This document shows positions 48,873-58,307 of a stretch of 64,000 nt of DNA, one piece after another. A program made the position numbers and the translations under genes. Within the stretch, counting starts at the first letter, position 1. Every line of letters starts with the position of its first letter. The DNA is from Paenibacillus algicola (GTDB taxonomy: Bacteria > Bacillota > Bacilli > Paenibacillales > Paenibacillaceae). The notes beneath the pieces are model-generated. The model ran no database searches. It was given only the letters and a program-made list of their open reading frames with translations, and had not been told where the DNA came from. The stretch covers positions 1,353,501 through 1,417,500 of the forward strand of contig NZ_CP040396.1 of the NCBI RefSeq assembly GCF_005577435.1, read 5' to 3'.

Positions 48873-49396
48873 AGCGTTATCAATTGCTGATCCTGCTGCT
48901 GTTTCTGCTGTTTATATTTCAGGGAACCATTGGATTTTGGCTGACACCGCCTGCACTGCAGGGAATCATTTCTCCAAATCTCGTGTTTGTTGCTATTTTA
49001 TTTGCGACAATTTATCATCACCGCCATACCGGGCTTGTGCTGGGACTTATTTTCGGAATTGTACATGACATTATCTATTACGGCGAAATGATCGGTACCT
49101 ACTCCTTTGGGATGGGGGTCTCGGCATATATCATGGGAATGATATTTAACAAGCCGCGATCTCCTCTGCCGGTCATGCTGACCGCTGTCATCCTGGGGAG
49201 CCTGCTGCTGGACAGTATGCTGTTCGGCATCTACAAGCTGTTCCGGATTAATCCGGATTCGTACAATTGGGCTTTGCTGCATCAAATGCTGCCCGATCTT
49301 CTGATTCATTTCGCGTTTGCCCTGATCATTTATGTGCCTGTCCGCAAACAGCTCGATCTGGTTGTGAAGGCGCCACGGCGAAGCAAGGCTTCTTGA
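48869..49396 (+). CDS. mreD: Rod shape-determining protein MreD
   Basis: A 175-residue polytopic protein with five or more membrane segments, from LLILLLFLLFIFQGTIGFWL near the start to LLIHFAFALIIYVPV at the end. The GLVLGLIFGIVHDIIYYG block is typical of MreD. It works with MreB and MreC in elongation. ATG 48869 overlaps the mreC stop (ATGA) and uses a site within mreC. An alternative upstream frame from 48824 would overlap mreC more and begins in charged sequence. Confidence 0.93.
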   Translation: MKRYQLLILLLFLLFIFQGTIGFWLTPPALQGIISPNLVFVAILFATIYHHRHTGLVLGLIFGIVHDIIYYGEMIGTYSFGMGVSAYIMGMIFNKPRSPLPVMLTAVILGSLLLDSMLFGIYKLFRINPDSYNWALLHQMLPDLLIHFAFALIIYVPVRKQLDLVVKAPRRSKAS

Positions 49397-49480
49397 ATCT
49401 AATTTCGACATTTTGGTGAGAGGCCGGCAGGAACTACAGGCTGTGACCGCGAAATGTATGTAGATGGGAGGGACAGGCTT

Positions 49481-50143
49481 ATGGCTGTAAAATCCAATCA
49501 CGTTACGATTAAGGGCATCAAAGATGGCCTGGTTTTCCTGCTTGATGATCAATGTGATTTTGAAGAGCTGCTCAGCGAGCTTCGTTACAAGCTGGAGCAT
49601 AGCCATCAGAATATACTGACCGGGCCGATTATTCACGTGGATGTGAAGCTGGGCTCCCGGAGAATTAATGATGATGAGAAGCAGAGTATTCTAGATATTT
49701 TGAAGCAGAAGGGGAATCTGCTGATCCGTTCCGTGGAATCTCCTCCGGTCAGCCCGGAGAGTGAGCCTGAGAAGGGACCGTCAGTGAAAGCAGGCATGGT
49801 GCGTTCCGGACAGGTGCTGCATCATCGCGGGGACCTGCTCTTCCTGGGCGATGTGAATCCCGGCGGTACCATCGTGGCCACCGGAGATATTTACATTGTA
49901 GGGGCGCTGAGGGGAACGGCGCACGCTGGTTCTGAAGGGAATCAGGACGCGATTATTGCTGCATCCTACCTGGCTCCAACGCAGCTTCGAATCTCGGAGA
50001 AGATTAGCAGGCCGCCGGACGAATGGGAAACCCGGGAGACGGTGATGGAGTTTGCCTATCTGCAGGATGATGTCATGAAGATTGACAAGATTAGCAACAT
50101 TGCTCGTTTGGGCCGGGATTTTAATGTGTTTAAAGGAGTGTAG
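49481..50143 (+). CDS. minC: Septum site-determining protein MinC
   Basis: Inhibits FtsZ ring formation near the poles. The 220-residue protein has the N-terminal MinC domain (HVTIKGIKDGLVFLLDDQCD) and the C-terminal beta-helix domain (HRGDLLFLGDVNPGGTIVAT, GDIYIVGALRGTAHAG) that binds MinD. The ATG at 49481 is eight bases after GGGAGGG; the ATG at 49454 lies before that site. minD begins three bases after it. The spacing fits a mreBCD-minCD unit. Confidence 0.96.
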   Translation: MAVKSNHVTIKGIKDGLVFLLDDQCDFEELLSELRYKLEHSHQNILTGPIIHVDVKLGSRRINDDEKQSILDILKQKGNLLIRSVESPPVSPESEPEKGPSVKAGMVRSGQVLHHRGDLLFLGDVNPGGTIVATGDIYIVGALRGTAHAGSEGNQDAIIAASYLAPTQLRISEKISRPPDEWETRETVMEFAYLQDDVMKIDKISNIARLGRDFNVFKGV

Positions 50144-50146
50144 AAC

Positions 50147-50941
50147 ATGGGAGAGGCAATTGTCGTCACATCAGGCAAAGGCGGAGTCGGCAAAACGACG
50201 ACCTCGGCCAACATCGGAACGGCCCTGGCACTGCTGGGCAAGAAGGTATGCCTGGTAGATACCGATATCGGCCTGCGAAATCTGGATGTCGTTATGGGTC
50301 TGGAGAACCGGATCATATATGATCTTTGCGACGTTGCGGAAGGACGATGCCGCCTTAATCAAGCGCTAATCAAGGATAAGCGCTTTGACGAGCTGTATAT
50401 GCTGCCTGCCGCCCAGACTAAGGACAAGAACGCTGTTTCACCGGAACAGGTGAGGGATATTGTTCTGGAACTGAAGAAGGAATACGAATACGTTATTATC
50501 GACTGTCCGGCAGGTATTGAGCAGGGCTTCAAGAACGCGATTGCAGGTGCGGATAAAGCAATTGTAGTGACGACTCCTGAGCATGCGGCAGTCCGTGACG
50601 CCGATCGGATTATCGGGCTCCTGGAGAATTCGGAAGTGGAGTCACCGAAGCTGGTCGTAAACCGGATTCGGCCGAATATGGTCAAGTCGGGAGACATGCT
50701 GGAAATTGAGGACGTTCTTCAGGTGCTGAACATTGACCTGATCGGAATTGTACCGGATGACGAAATGGTCATTAAAGCAGCGAACATCGGCGAGCCGACG
50801 GTAATGAACCCGGACTCCCAAGCGGCAATTGCTTACCGCAATATCGCCCGGCGGATTCTGGGAGATACCGTGCCTTTAATGCAAATCCATCAGAAAAAAG
50901 GCATGTTTACCCGCTTTAAGAAATTTTTTGGCATGGGCTAG
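50147..50941 (+). CDS. minD: Septum site-determining ATPase MinD
   Basis: A ParA-type ATPase that binds the membrane and recruits MinC. The 264-residue protein has the deviant Walker A GKGGVGKTTTSAN, DTDIGLRNLDVVMG, YVIIDCPAGIEQGF, and a C-terminal amphipathic membrane-targeting helix (MFTRFKKFFGMG). ATG 50147 follows AAAGGAG. A strong terminator closes the unit. Confidence 0.98.
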   Translation: MGEAIVVTSGKGGVGKTTTSANIGTALALLGKKVCLVDTDIGLRNLDVVMGLENRIIYDLCDVAEGRCRLNQALIKDKRFDELYMLPAAQTKDKNAVSPEQVRDIVLELKKEYEYVIIDCPAGIEQGFKNAIAGADKAIVVTTPEHAAVRDADRIIGLLENSEVESPKLVVNRIRPNMVKSGDMLEIEDVLQVLNIDLIGIVPDDEMVIKAANIGEPTVMNPDSQAAIAYRNIARRILGDTVPLMQIHQKKGMFTRFKKFFGMG

Positions 50942-50978
50942 CAGGAAAGCCCGACATGATTAGGCCCCGCAGCAACCC

Positions 50979-51019
50979 GGCACCTCTGAGACGCTTTGGC
51001 TCAGAAGGTGCTTTTTTTT
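50979..51019 (+). terminator. Terminator after minD
   Basis: CACCTCTGAG pairs with CTCAGAAGGTG and is followed by eight T. Confidence 0.92.
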
Positions 51020-51112
51020 CGTTGTGTGGATGTTCGCTCTCGTAAGGCTTGTTCTAAACCGCTTTTTATGGCACATAGGATAAGGTAAAACAAGCTCTGG
51101 GGGAGAATTCGT

Positions 51113-51991
51113 ATGGACATCCGCACATCGGTCAGAAATAGAAGAGAAGCTCGAATTCGGGAGCTGCTGGAGGAAAAGGCAAATCCGGCATCAGCAACGA
51201 GGCAGGAATCTGAAGCTCTGCTGCAGGCTGCGGAGTTCAATAAGAAGCACTTCACAGGCTCTTTAGCTTCACCGCTGCAAGACCCTGTGTCGGAGCGTGA
51301 CCCGGAAAAGCTCTGGAAGCAGGGCTATAGAGGCTGGGAGGAGCCGGTGCCGACTCCGCCCGCTTCAGGTCCGCCGCGGCTGATGACAGGCCTGCTTCGG
51401 AGAATTGTTATCAGTGCGCTTTTGTTCGGAGCGGTTTGGGGCGTTTTTTCTACCGATCAGCCTTGGGCAGCCCGTGTGCAATGGTTTGTGCTGGACGGGC
51501 TAAGTCGAGAGATGGATTTTGCAGCAGCCCAGGCCTGGTATGAAGAGCATTTTGGCGGTGCGCCATCCTTTATCCCGATTTTTGGACAGGATCCACAGGA
51601 ATCTACCAAGGTGAACGGAGAAATGCTCGTACCGCCCCTTAGCGGGACGGTACTGCAGCCGTTTGTTGTAGATATGAAGGGGATCAAAATCGTTCCTCAG
51701 AGCGAGCAGCAATCCTCTCGGGAGGTACACAGTATTGAGGCTGGCAGAGTTATGAAGGTGCGTCCGCTCCCGGATGGACTGTATACGCTTGAGGTGCAGC
51801 ACAGAAACGGCCGCTACGCGCAGTACAGCGGATTAAGCCATGTCACACTGAGGGCCGAGGACTGGGTGCAGGGCGGGGATGTGCTGGGAGTGGTTCCGTT
51901 ATCGCTTTCTTCCGGTGAAGAGCCTGTGCTTTACTTTATGCTGAAAGAAGGGAGCATGCCTGTCGATCCGGCGGATGTGATTCCGTTTTGA
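51113..51991 (+). CDS. spoIVFA: SpoIVFA-like regulator of pro-sigma-K processing
   Basis: A 292-residue protein: a charged cytoplasmic N terminus (EARIRELLEEKANP...), one membrane segment (RRIVISALLFGAVWGVF, about residues 98-114), and a C-terminal M23/LytM-like domain (LYTLEVQHRNGRYAQYSGLS, EEPVLYFMLKEG). In B. subtilis SpoIVFA holds the SpoIVFB protease in an inhibited complex until the SpoIVB signal arrives. ATG 51113 follows GGGGGAG. The stop overlaps the TTG start of spoIVFB, so the two are produced together. Confidence 0.9.
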   Translation: MDIRTSVRNRREARIRELLEEKANPASATRQESEALLQAAEFNKKHFTGSLASPLQDPVSERDPEKLWKQGYRGWEEPVPTPPASGPPRLMTGLLRRIVISALLFGAVWGVFSTDQPWAARVQWFVLDGLSREMDFAAAQAWYEEHFGGAPSFIPIFGQDPQESTKVNGEMLVPPLSGTVLQPFVVDMKGIKIVPQSEQQSSREVHSIEAGRVMKVRPLPDGLYTLEVQHRNGRYAQYSGLSHVTLRAEDWVQGGDVLGVVPLSLSSGEEPVLYFMLKEGSMPVDPADVIPF

Positions 51992-52842
51992 TTACCATTC
52001 GGGGCACAGTCCTGTCTTTACACCCGCTATTTGTCATGATTATGCTGGCTTCGGTGATCACTGGTGGCTTTCTGGAGCTGCTGACGCTCTTCATTATTGT
52101 GTTCATCCATGAATTAGGCCATGCTGCTGCAGCTGCTGCTATGGGCTTCAAGGTTAGGTCCATCCAGCTGCTGCCGTTTGGAGGCGTGGCGGTCATTGAA
52201 GAGCAGGGAAGGATGAATGCATACAAGGAGATCGTCATTGCGCTTGCAGGGCCGCTGCAGAATGTAATTATGATTGGCATGGCAAAGCTGCTGCTGTACA
52301 TTGGCTGGGGAGACGCCAGCTTTCTGGAATACCTGATCCAGGCTAATCTGATGATTGCCCTGTTCAATTTGCTGCCGATTCTGCCGCTGGATGGTGGAAA
52401 ATTGCTGCAGGCGCTGATCAGTCTGTTCGCTCCTTATCACGCTACACTGATCTGGACCTCGCGGGCGGGATGCTTCTGCAGCCTCGTCATGCTCGCGATC
52501 GGCGTCCAGCCATTGTTCACCGGAGAGACGCTGCAGCTGAATATCATGATGATCGGCTTGTTTCTGGCATATTCCAATTTCGAGGATTATCGGAATGTGC
52601 CTTACCGCTTCGTACGTTTTCTAGTCCAGCGAAGCAGCTATGCAGGAGAGCAGAGTGGAGAAGCTCAAGCTATTGTAGCAGATGCTTCGAAACCTTTAGA
52701 TGAGATTGTGCGTTTATTTAGGAGAGAAAAGGTTCATCTGATTTATGTCATGAATCGGGGCGGGGGCGTCATGGCTGTTCTTCCTGAACAGCAGGTGATC
52801 TCTTCCTACTTTGCAGTCAAAGAACCCCCGGTGCGTGACTAG
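51988..52842 (+). CDS. spoIVFB: SpoIVFB-like intramembrane metalloprotease
   Basis: A site-2-type protease that removes the pro-sequence of sigma-K in the mother cell. The 284-residue protein has the zinc motif HELGH at 41-45 within a membrane helix, and the third ligand Asp135 in NLLPILPLDGGK, both in hydrophobic segments. A C-terminal soluble part resembles a single CBS motif (AIVADASKPLDEIVRLFRRE...HLIYVMNRGGGV). It starts at TTG 51988, overlapping the end of spoIVFA. rng follows after 105 bases. Confidence 0.95.
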   Translation: MITIRGTVLSLHPLFVMIMLASVITGGFLELLTLFIIVFIHELGHAAAAAAMGFKVRSIQLLPFGGVAVIEEQGRMNAYKEIVIALAGPLQNVIMIGMAKLLLYIGWGDASFLEYLIQANLMIALFNLLPILPLDGGKLLQALISLFAPYHATLIWTSRAGCFCSLVMLAIGVQPLFTGETLQLNIMMIGLFLAYSNFEDYRNVPYRFVRFLVQRSSYAGEQSGEAQAIVADASKPLDEIVRLFRREKVHLIYVMNRGGGVMAVLPEQQVISSYFAVKEPPVRD

Positions 52843-52947
52843 CATATCTATCATTTCAGCAGAGGAGCAATGTGCTCCAAATCGGCCCAGCGTGAGCTGT
52901 TGAAATGGTATAATCAACAGACAGTATCCGCTTAAAGAGGTGAGGCC

Positions 52948-54177
52948 ATGAAGCAGCTTATCGTTCAGAGCGAAGCAGACATTGTTCAGCTCGCTCTTCT
53001 GGACAACCGTATCCTTCTGGAATATGCCTCCGAACGGGGTGAGCATCCCGGTGCGGCCGGCAATTTTTATAAAGGCAGGGTCGTTAATGTCATTCCAGGC
53101 ATGCAGGCCGCCTTTGTTGACATCGGACTGAGGAAGAATGCCTTTTTGTACGTGGATGATGTGCTCTCTCCCCATCTGGAGAAGCAGCCCGACACCAAGC
53201 CGTCTATTGAAGCATTGCTAAGTGCAGGCCAGGAGTTGATTGTACAAGTCGTGAAGGAGCCGATGGGCGGAAAAGGCGCTCGGGTGACGACTCATTATTC
53301 TCTCCCCGGGCGGTTTATGGTCTATATGCCTAAGGCCGGATATGTCGCTGTATCCAAGAAAATTTCCCGGGAGAATGAACGATCGCGTCTGAAGCAGCTG
53401 GGAGAAGGCCTGATAGGTAAGGAAGAGGGCCTGATTATCAGGACTGTGTCAGAGGGGGAACAAGAAGCAGCTGTGCGCAGCGATCTGGAGTGGCTGCGAT
53501 TTCTTTGGTCGCGTATTCTGGAGCAGGCGATCAAGCAAAGGCCACCGGCACTGCTGCACCGGGAGCGGGGCATGGTCCACCGATTTATTCGCGATGTATT
53601 TAGCCCGGAGCAGGATGAATTGATTGTAGCAAGGCCGACTGAAGCGAAGGAAATCCGTGCTTATTTGCAGGAGCTGCTTCCTGGGAGCAAGCCCTGCATC
53701 AAGGTTTACGAAGGGGACCGAACTCTTTTTGAGGCATATGGCGTAGAGGAGCAGCTAAAGCAGGCTTTTTCGAGACAGATCCAGCTTGCAGACGGCGGTA
53801 CGATTGTCATTGATGAGACGGAGGCCCTGACGGTGATTGATGTCAATACGGCCAGTTATACGGGGGGCAGCAGTCTGGAGGAAACGGTCACGCGCACCAA
53901 TGTCAGTGCTGCCAGGGAGATTGCACGCCTGCTCCGTTTGAGGGATATGGGCGGCATCATTATTGTTGACTTTATTGATATGGAGGAAGAGCATAGCCGG
54001 GAGCTGGTGCTGTCTGCCATGGAGGAGATTATTAGCAAGGACCGCACCAAATGCGTTGTGCTGGGCTGGACGCGTCTGGGACTGCTCGAAATTACACGGA
54101 AGATGGAACGGGATCCTGCGGCTAACCCCTATCGCAGAATCTGCAAAGCCTGCTCCGGCAAAGGAATTACGAGTTGA
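52948..54177 (+). CDS. rng: Ribonuclease G/E-family endoribonuclease
   Basis: Cuts single-stranded AU-rich RNA in mRNA decay and rRNA processing. The 409-residue protein has the S1-like domain (NFYKGRVVNVIPGMQAAFVD), the RNase-H-like core with metal ligands in VIDETEALTVIDVNTASY and IIIVDFIDME, and the zinc-link CxxC in ICKACSGKG near the end. It is the short RNase G type without the E. coli RNase E tail. ATG 52948 follows AAGAGGTGAGG. The C terminus ends directly before the rplU promoter. Confidence 0.94.
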   Translation: MKQLIVQSEADIVQLALLDNRILLEYASERGEHPGAAGNFYKGRVVNVIPGMQAAFVDIGLRKNAFLYVDDVLSPHLEKQPDTKPSIEALLSAGQELIVQVVKEPMGGKGARVTTHYSLPGRFMVYMPKAGYVAVSKKISRENERSRLKQLGEGLIGKEEGLIIRTVSEGEQEAAVRSDLEWLRFLWSRILEQAIKQRPPALLHRERGMVHRFIRDVFSPEQDELIVARPTEAKEIRAYLQELLPGSKPCIKVYEGDRTLFEAYGVEEQLKQAFSRQIQLADGGTIVIDETEALTVIDVNTASYTGGSSLEETVTRTNVSAAREIARLLRLRDMGGIIIVDFIDMEEEHSRELVLSAMEEIISKDRTKCVVLGWTRLGLLEITRKMERDPAANPYRRICKACSGKGITS

Positions 54178-54181
54178 TGGA

Positions 54182-54210
54182 TTGACGACACTTTTATTCT
54201 GTGTTATCAT
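54182..54210 (+). promoter_or_regulatory. Promoter of the rplU operon
   Basis: TTGACG and TATCAT with an exact 17-base spacer, starting five bases after the rng stop codon. Confidence 0.75.
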
Positions 54211-54216
54211 CTCTTG

Positions 54217-54343
54217 GTATGTGTTCAGCGAACAATTTGCTGCACATGCTGTAACCGCTCCGGTCAGGTTGACAAGGACGGTCGAGACTGCTCGGCTGGA
54301 CACCTGAATCAGGCGAGTCTGAGACATGAGGAGGTGCAAGCAA
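54217..54343 (+). promoter_or_regulatory. Probable L21 (rplU) leader RNA
   Basis: A leader of about 127 bases separates the promoter from rplU. B. subtilis has a structured L21 leader at the same position that mediates autogenous control. The stretch contains complementary segments such as CCTGAATCAGG (54304-54314), but I have not matched the family consensus base by base. The call rests mainly on position. Confidence 0.5.
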
Positions 54344-54655
54344 ATGTACGCTATTATCGAAACAGGTGGTAAGCAATACAAAGTCCAAGAGGGCGATGTG
54401 TTGTTCATCGAGAAGCTGAATGCAGGTGACGGCGAAAGCGTGACTTTCGACCGTGTACTGGCCGTATCCAATGGTGAAGGCCTGGTAGCAGGAACACCGG
54501 TAGTATCCGGAGCTTCTGTAACTGCAAAGGTAGAGAAGCACGGTAAAGGCCGCAAGGTCGTTGTATACAAATACAAGCCGAAGAAGAACTACCACAAGAA
54601 GCAAGGTCATCGTCAGCCTTTCACGAAAGTAACAATCGAGAAGATTCAGGCGTAA
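54344..54655 (+). CDS. rplU: Large ribosomal subunit protein L21
   Basis: A 50S protein of 103 residues with the family start [20 protein letters not shown] and the C-terminal signature [20 protein letters not shown]. The ATG at 54344 is eight bases after GGAGGTG; the longer frame from 54326 has no site. It is followed by prp and rpmA as in all related Firmicutes. Confidence 0.98.
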   Translation: MYAIIETGGKQYKVQEGDVLFIEKLNAGDGESVTFDRVLAVSNGEGLVAGTPVVSGASVTAKVEKHGKGRKVVVYKYKPKKNYHKKQGHRQPFTKVTIEKIQA

Positions 54656-54668
54656 GAGGGTGCGGTAA

Positions 54669-55013
54669 TTGATTACTGTACAGATCTCCCGCCGGGACGA
54701 CGGAAGAATTCATGGCTTTGAAGTCAAGGGTCATGCAGGTTATGCAGATCCGGGACAGGATATCGTTTGCGCTGGGGTTTCCGCTGTCACTGTTGGCACG
54801 GTCAACTCGATCGAGGCGTTAACCGGCACAGTCATGGAGGCCGAGATGAAAGGTGGATTTCTGAGTGCGGTGCTGCCGCATGAAGGACATAACGCCTCCT
54901 CGGAACAAGTTCAGCTGCTCCTGGAATCGATGGTGCTGATGCTGCAGAGTATTGCAGATTCATACGATGAGTATATTCAAATACAGGTTAAGATTATTAA
55001 AAGAAGGAGGTAG
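54669..55013 (+). CDS. prp: Prp, ribosomal-processing cysteine protease
   Basis: Removes the N-terminal extension of L27 before it enters the ribosome. The 114-residue protein (YsxB type) has the catalytic pair His22 (VKGHAGYADPG) and Cys34 (DIVCAGVSAV). The start is TTG 54669 after GAGGGTG. It is encoded between rplU and rpmA, the usual place, and its substrate carries the matching extension. Confidence 0.95.
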   Translation: MITVQISRRDDGRIHGFEVKGHAGYADPGQDIVCAGVSAVTVGTVNSIEALTGTVMEAEMKGGFLSAVLPHEGHNASSEQVQLLLESMVLMLQSIADSYDEYIQIQVKIIKRRR

Positions 55014-55019
55014 GCTAAC

Positions 55020-55331
55020 ATGTTGAAATTGGATCTTCAGTTATTCGCATCCAAAAAAGGTGTAGGCTCCACGAAGAACGGTCGTGACAGTATTTCCAAG
55101 CGTCTCGGCACGAAGCGTGCAGACGGTCAAACCGTTACGGGCGGAAGCATTCTGGTTCGCCAACGCGGAACCAAGATTCACCCAGGCACGAACGTGGGCA
55201 TTGGTAAAGACGACACTCTGTTTGCGAAAGTCGATGGCGTTGTGAAATTTGAACGTTGGGGTCGTGATCGCAAGAAAGTGAGCGTCTACCCGGTTGAGGT
55301 CGCTCCTGTAGCGGCAGCAGTTGAGGCTTAA
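55020..55331 (+). CDS. rpmA: Large ribosomal subunit protein L27 with cleavable N-terminal extension
   Basis: A 50S protein of 103 residues near the peptidyl transferase centre. The N terminus [10 protein letters not shown] precedes the usual mature start [13 protein letters not shown]; this is the Prp recognition and cleavage extension of Firmicutes. The core has [20 protein letters not shown] and [17 protein letters not shown] 55020 follows AAGGAGG. It is the last gene of the operon, before a strong terminator. Confidence 0.98.
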   Translation: MLKLDLQLFASKKGVGSTKNGRDSISKRLGTKRADGQTVTGGSILVRQRGTKIHPGTNVGIGKDDTLFAKVDGVVKFERWGRDRKKVSVYPVEVAPVAAAVEA

Positions 55332-55342
55332 TTGTCCTCAAT

Positions 55343-55394
55343 CCGGCATACAGATGAAGAGGTCTCCGGCAGTATGCCGGGGGCTTCTTTTTTT
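55343..55394 (+). terminator. Terminator after rpmA
   Basis: CCGGCATAC pairs with GTATGCCGG, followed by GGCTTC and a run of T. Confidence 0.88.
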
Positions 55395-55500
55395 AGGGAT
55401 CAAGGCAGAACTATTTATGGATCACGGATGAATCCCGAATAACGTCTATGGTATACTTGGTTTTGGTGAAACTAACCAGTATAGGGAACGGGGAGAGTTC

Positions 55501-56256
55501 ATGAAGTCCTGGAAATGGATTGCGGCTGGGGCCGGGGGATCAATACTGCTTCCTGTCATCTGGCTGCTGTGGATGCCTGGCCTTCTGGCAGCTCTTGGGA
55601 CAGTAATCTGGTCTGTTGCCGCAACGCTGTTCGCGGTAAGGATGGTGCTGCGGGAGCAGGAGAGATCTATGGCTGAGCAGCAAAGAATGTCCGAGGAGCA
55701 GCTGAAGGAGCGGGCGGTGCAGGCACTGAATCATCACCGTCATGATTGGATGAACGAGCTGCAAATTATGTACGGCTATATCCAGTTGGGCAAGCATGAT
55801 AAATCGGTGCAATGTGTGGAAAGAATAAAAGAACGGATGCTTCAGGAAAGCAAAGTGTCGAAGCTGGGCATTCCTTCACTCGTGTTTTACTTTCAGGCGT
55901 ATCGAACCTTTAATGTGCCGCTGCAGCTTGAGATCGAAGTCGTGGACCAGCTGCACTTGAATGAGAAGCTGTCCCCGCTGCGGCAGGAGGCTTTGACGGA
56001 AGTCATTATTGCTGCTGTAGACATCTATGAGAAGGCGGGAGAAGGCGGTTCGCCAGAGGAAGAAAGACAGCTGATTATTACCTTCTGGGATCAGGAGGAT
56101 CACTGCATAGCCGAGCTTGAAGGAGAAGGAGCTTTTGGAGACCGCCGTGCTTTGGAGCAGCAATTGAAGCGCGTGACGGAGCATACAGAATTACGGGTAG
56201 AGCAGGTCGATACGGATCATATGACCTACCGTCTGTATATCCCGTATGTGACTTGA
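55501..56256 (+). CDS. spo0B: Spo0B-like sporulation phosphotransferase with N-terminal membrane segments
   Basis: Moves phosphate from Spo0F to Spo0A in the sporulation phosphorelay. The 251-residue protein has the phospho-accepting His81 in HHRHDWMNELQ within the helical hairpin domain, then a degenerate ATPase-like C-terminal domain. B. subtilis Spo0B is soluble and about 190 residues; this one has two extra hydrophobic segments (about 7-27 and 29-49, with LLPVIWLLWMPGLLAALG). ATG 55501 has GGGGAGAG upstream. It is followed by obgE, as in B. subtilis. Confidence 0.85.
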   Translation: MKSWKWIAAGAGGSILLPVIWLLWMPGLLAALGTVIWSVAATLFAVRMVLREQERSMAEQQRMSEEQLKERAVQALNHHRHDWMNELQIMYGYIQLGKHDKSVQCVERIKERMLQESKVSKLGIPSLVFYFQAYRTFNVPLQLEIEVVDQLHLNEKLSPLRQEALTEVIIAAVDIYEKAGEGGSPEEERQLIITFWDQEDHCIAELEGEGAFGDRRALEQQLKRVTEHTELRVEQVDTDHMTYRLYIPYVT

Positions 56257-56274
56257 GGAAGGTGAAGATAACCG

Positions 56275-57585
56275 ATGTTCGTAGATAAAGCGAAAGTGTT
56301 TGTAAAAGGCGGAGACGGCGGAGACGGCTTGATTTCGTTCCGGCGGGAGAAATACGTTCCTAACGGCGGACCTGCCGGCGGGGATGGCGGAAGAGGCGGA
56401 GACGTTATTTTTCGGGTAGATGAAGGCTTGAGAACCTTGATGGATTTCCGTTACCAGCGCCATTTTAAAGCCAAGCGTGGCGAAAAGGGCAGAAATAAAA
56501 GTCAGCACGGTGCCGGCGCCGAGGATATGATTGTTCGGATTCCTCCGGGAACAGTGCTTATTGATGATGATTCCGGCGAGATCATTGCCGATTTGACACG
56601 TAACGGCCAGCAGGTTGTCGTCGCTCGCGGCGGACGGGGCGGACGGGGAAATATCCGTTTTGCAACACCGAATAATCCTGCTCCGGAGCTTGCAGAGAAC
56701 GGAGAAGAGGGGCAGGAGCGGTACATTACGATGGAGCTCAAGGTGATGGCAGATGTCGGTCTTGTCGGCTTTCCAAGTGTCGGCAAATCAACGCTGCTCT
56801 CCGTAGTATCTGCTGCCCAGCCGAAGATCGGGGCGTATCATTTCACAACGATAACTCCGAACCTGGGGATGGTGGAAGTAGGAGATGACCGTAGCTTTGT
56901 AATGGCAGACCTGCCGGGTCTGATTGAAGGTGCTCATGAGGGAATCGGACTGGGACACGAATTCCTGCGTCATGTTGAGCGTACGCGTGTCATTATTCAC
57001 GTGGTGGACATGTCGGGCTCTGAGGGCCGGGACCCGTTTGAAGACTGGGTAAAAATTAACGAAGAGCTCAGGCTGTACAATCCGGTTTTGGCCGAGCGCC
57101 CTCAGATCGTAGCAGCTAATAAAATGGACATGCCGGAGTCGGAGGAGAATCTAAGCGTGTTCCGTGAGAAGACTGCAGCAGTCCGGCCGGATCTTGAGAT
57201 TCTGCCGATCTCATCCTTGACGCGCCAAGGCATTAAAGAGCTTCTGTACAAAGCCGCTGCTGTACTGGATGAAATTCCGGAGGAGGTTGCAGTAGAAGAA
57301 GTGCCGGAGGTAGCAGAGCGCAAGGTGTACCGATTCGAGCAGCAGGAGGACAATTCCTTTACAATTACCCGGGACAATGAGGCGTACGTGGTGCACAGTG
57401 AGCGCATTGAGCGCATGCTCAAGCGGATGCAGATGAATTCCCATGATGCGATTCTGAAGCTTGCGCGGACGATGAGACATATGGGCATTGACGATGAGCT
57501 TCGCCGCCGGGGGGCTGTGGACGGAACGATTGTACGTATTGCGGATTTTGAGTTTGAGTTTGTTGAGGGAAGCAGCTATTACTAG
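56275..57585 (+). CDS. obgE: GTPase Obg/CgtA
   Basis: An essential GTPase linked to 50S assembly, the stringent response and, in B. subtilis, sporulation. The 436-residue protein has the glycine-rich Obg fold ([30 protein letters not shown]; 1-158), the G domain with [21 protein letters not shown] and ANKMD, and the C-terminal OCT domain ([20 protein letters not shown]). ATG 56275 follows GAGGAAGGTG. It ends 13 bases into the region before a terminator at 57611. Confidence 0.98.
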   Translation: MFVDKAKVFVKGGDGGDGLISFRREKYVPNGGPAGGDGGRGGDVIFRVDEGLRTLMDFRYQRHFKAKRGEKGRNKSQHGAGAEDMIVRIPPGTVLIDDDSGEIIADLTRNGQQVVVARGGRGGRGNIRFATPNNPAPELAENGEEGQERYITMELKVMADVGLVGFPSVGKSTLLSVVSAAQPKIGAYHFTTITPNLGMVEVGDDRSFVMADLPGLIEGAHEGIGLGHEFLRHVERTRVIIHVVDMSGSEGRDPFEDWVKINEELRLYNPVLAERPQIVAANKMDMPESEENLSVFREKTAAVRPDLEILPISSLTRQGIKELLYKAAAVLDEIPEEVAVEEVPEVAERKVYRFEQQEDNSFTITRDNEAYVVHSERIERMLKRMQMNSHDAILKLARTMRHMGIDDELRRRGAVDGTIVRIADFEFEFVEGSSYY

Positions 57586-57610
57586 TGCCCTGCAACAGAG
57601 CCACTATGAA

Positions 57611-57648
57611 GAACGCCAGATTTCATGTTATGAAATCGGCGTTTTTTT
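57611..57648 (+). terminator. Terminator after obgE
   Basis: AACGCCAGATTTCAT pairs with ATGAAATCGGCGTT and is followed by eight T. Confidence 0.93.
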
Positions 57649-57736
57649 TATTGCTGCAAAGCCTCAATTCATAGCCGTTTTAAGGTATAGTGGGGAAAGG
57701 CAGCAACACGCATTACAAAAAATAGACGTGAATGTA

Positions 57737-57765
57737 TTGCCCTCCTGTTCAATATCCCTTATAAT
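57737..57765 (+). promoter_or_regulatory. Promoter of pheB
   Basis: TTGCCC and TATAAT with a 17-base spacer, 43 bases before the GTG start. Confidence 0.7.
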
Positions 57766-57808
57766 GTCCACTATATGAATACAGTAGTCTTTGGGGAGAG
57801 GACGTTTT

Positions 57809-58246
57809 GTGAAAGAACGTTATTATTTGGTCCGAGAGGATATTTTACCGGAAGCTGTCGTCAAGACGATGCAGGTCAAGAGACTGCTGGCGGCCGGAGA
57901 GGCCAAGACCGTGCACGATGCTGTGGAGCAGGTGGGATTAAGCCGGAGCGCTTTTTACAAATACAAAGACGGTATTCATCCCATTAACCAGCTGGAGCGG
58001 GACGAAATTGTAACCATCTCCATTGATATGGAACATCGCTCGGGCATGCTGTCAGGAGTTCTGGGACTGGTCGCTGGGGAAGGCGGAAACGTGCTGACCA
58101 TTCATCAGAGCATCCCGCTGCAAGGCATTGCCAACGTCGTTATTTCCGTAGAGGTTTCAAGGCTGAATGAGGAGCTGGACGATTTATTGGTCGGCATTCG
58201 GCGCATCCAGGGAGTCCGGCGGGTCCAGATGATTGGACAGGGATAA
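57809..58246 (+). CDS. pheB: PheB-type ACT domain protein
   Basis: A 145-residue protein with a helix-turn-helix-like N-terminal part (AKTVHDAVEQVGLSRSAFYKYK) and a C-terminal ACT domain (TISIDMEHRSGMLSGVLGLV to GVRRVQMIG) that binds amino acids. B. subtilis PheB (147 residues) lies in the same place between obg and pheA; its exact role is unclear and it is often wrongly called chorismate mutase. GTG 57809 follows GGGGAGAGG. Here hom-thrC-thrB lies between pheB and pheA. Confidence 0.92.
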   Translation: MKERYYLVREDILPEAVVKTMQVKRLLAAGEAKTVHDAVEQVGLSRSAFYKYKDGIHPINQLERDEIVTISIDMEHRSGMLSGVLGLVAGEGGNVLTIHQSIPLQGIANVVISVEVSRLNEELDDLLVGIRRIQGVRRVQMIGQG

Positions 58247-58307
58247 CAGGATGGATTCACATAGGGAAAGAAGAGATTGATGCTAGAATACAGGAGGGAA
58301 TGTATAG

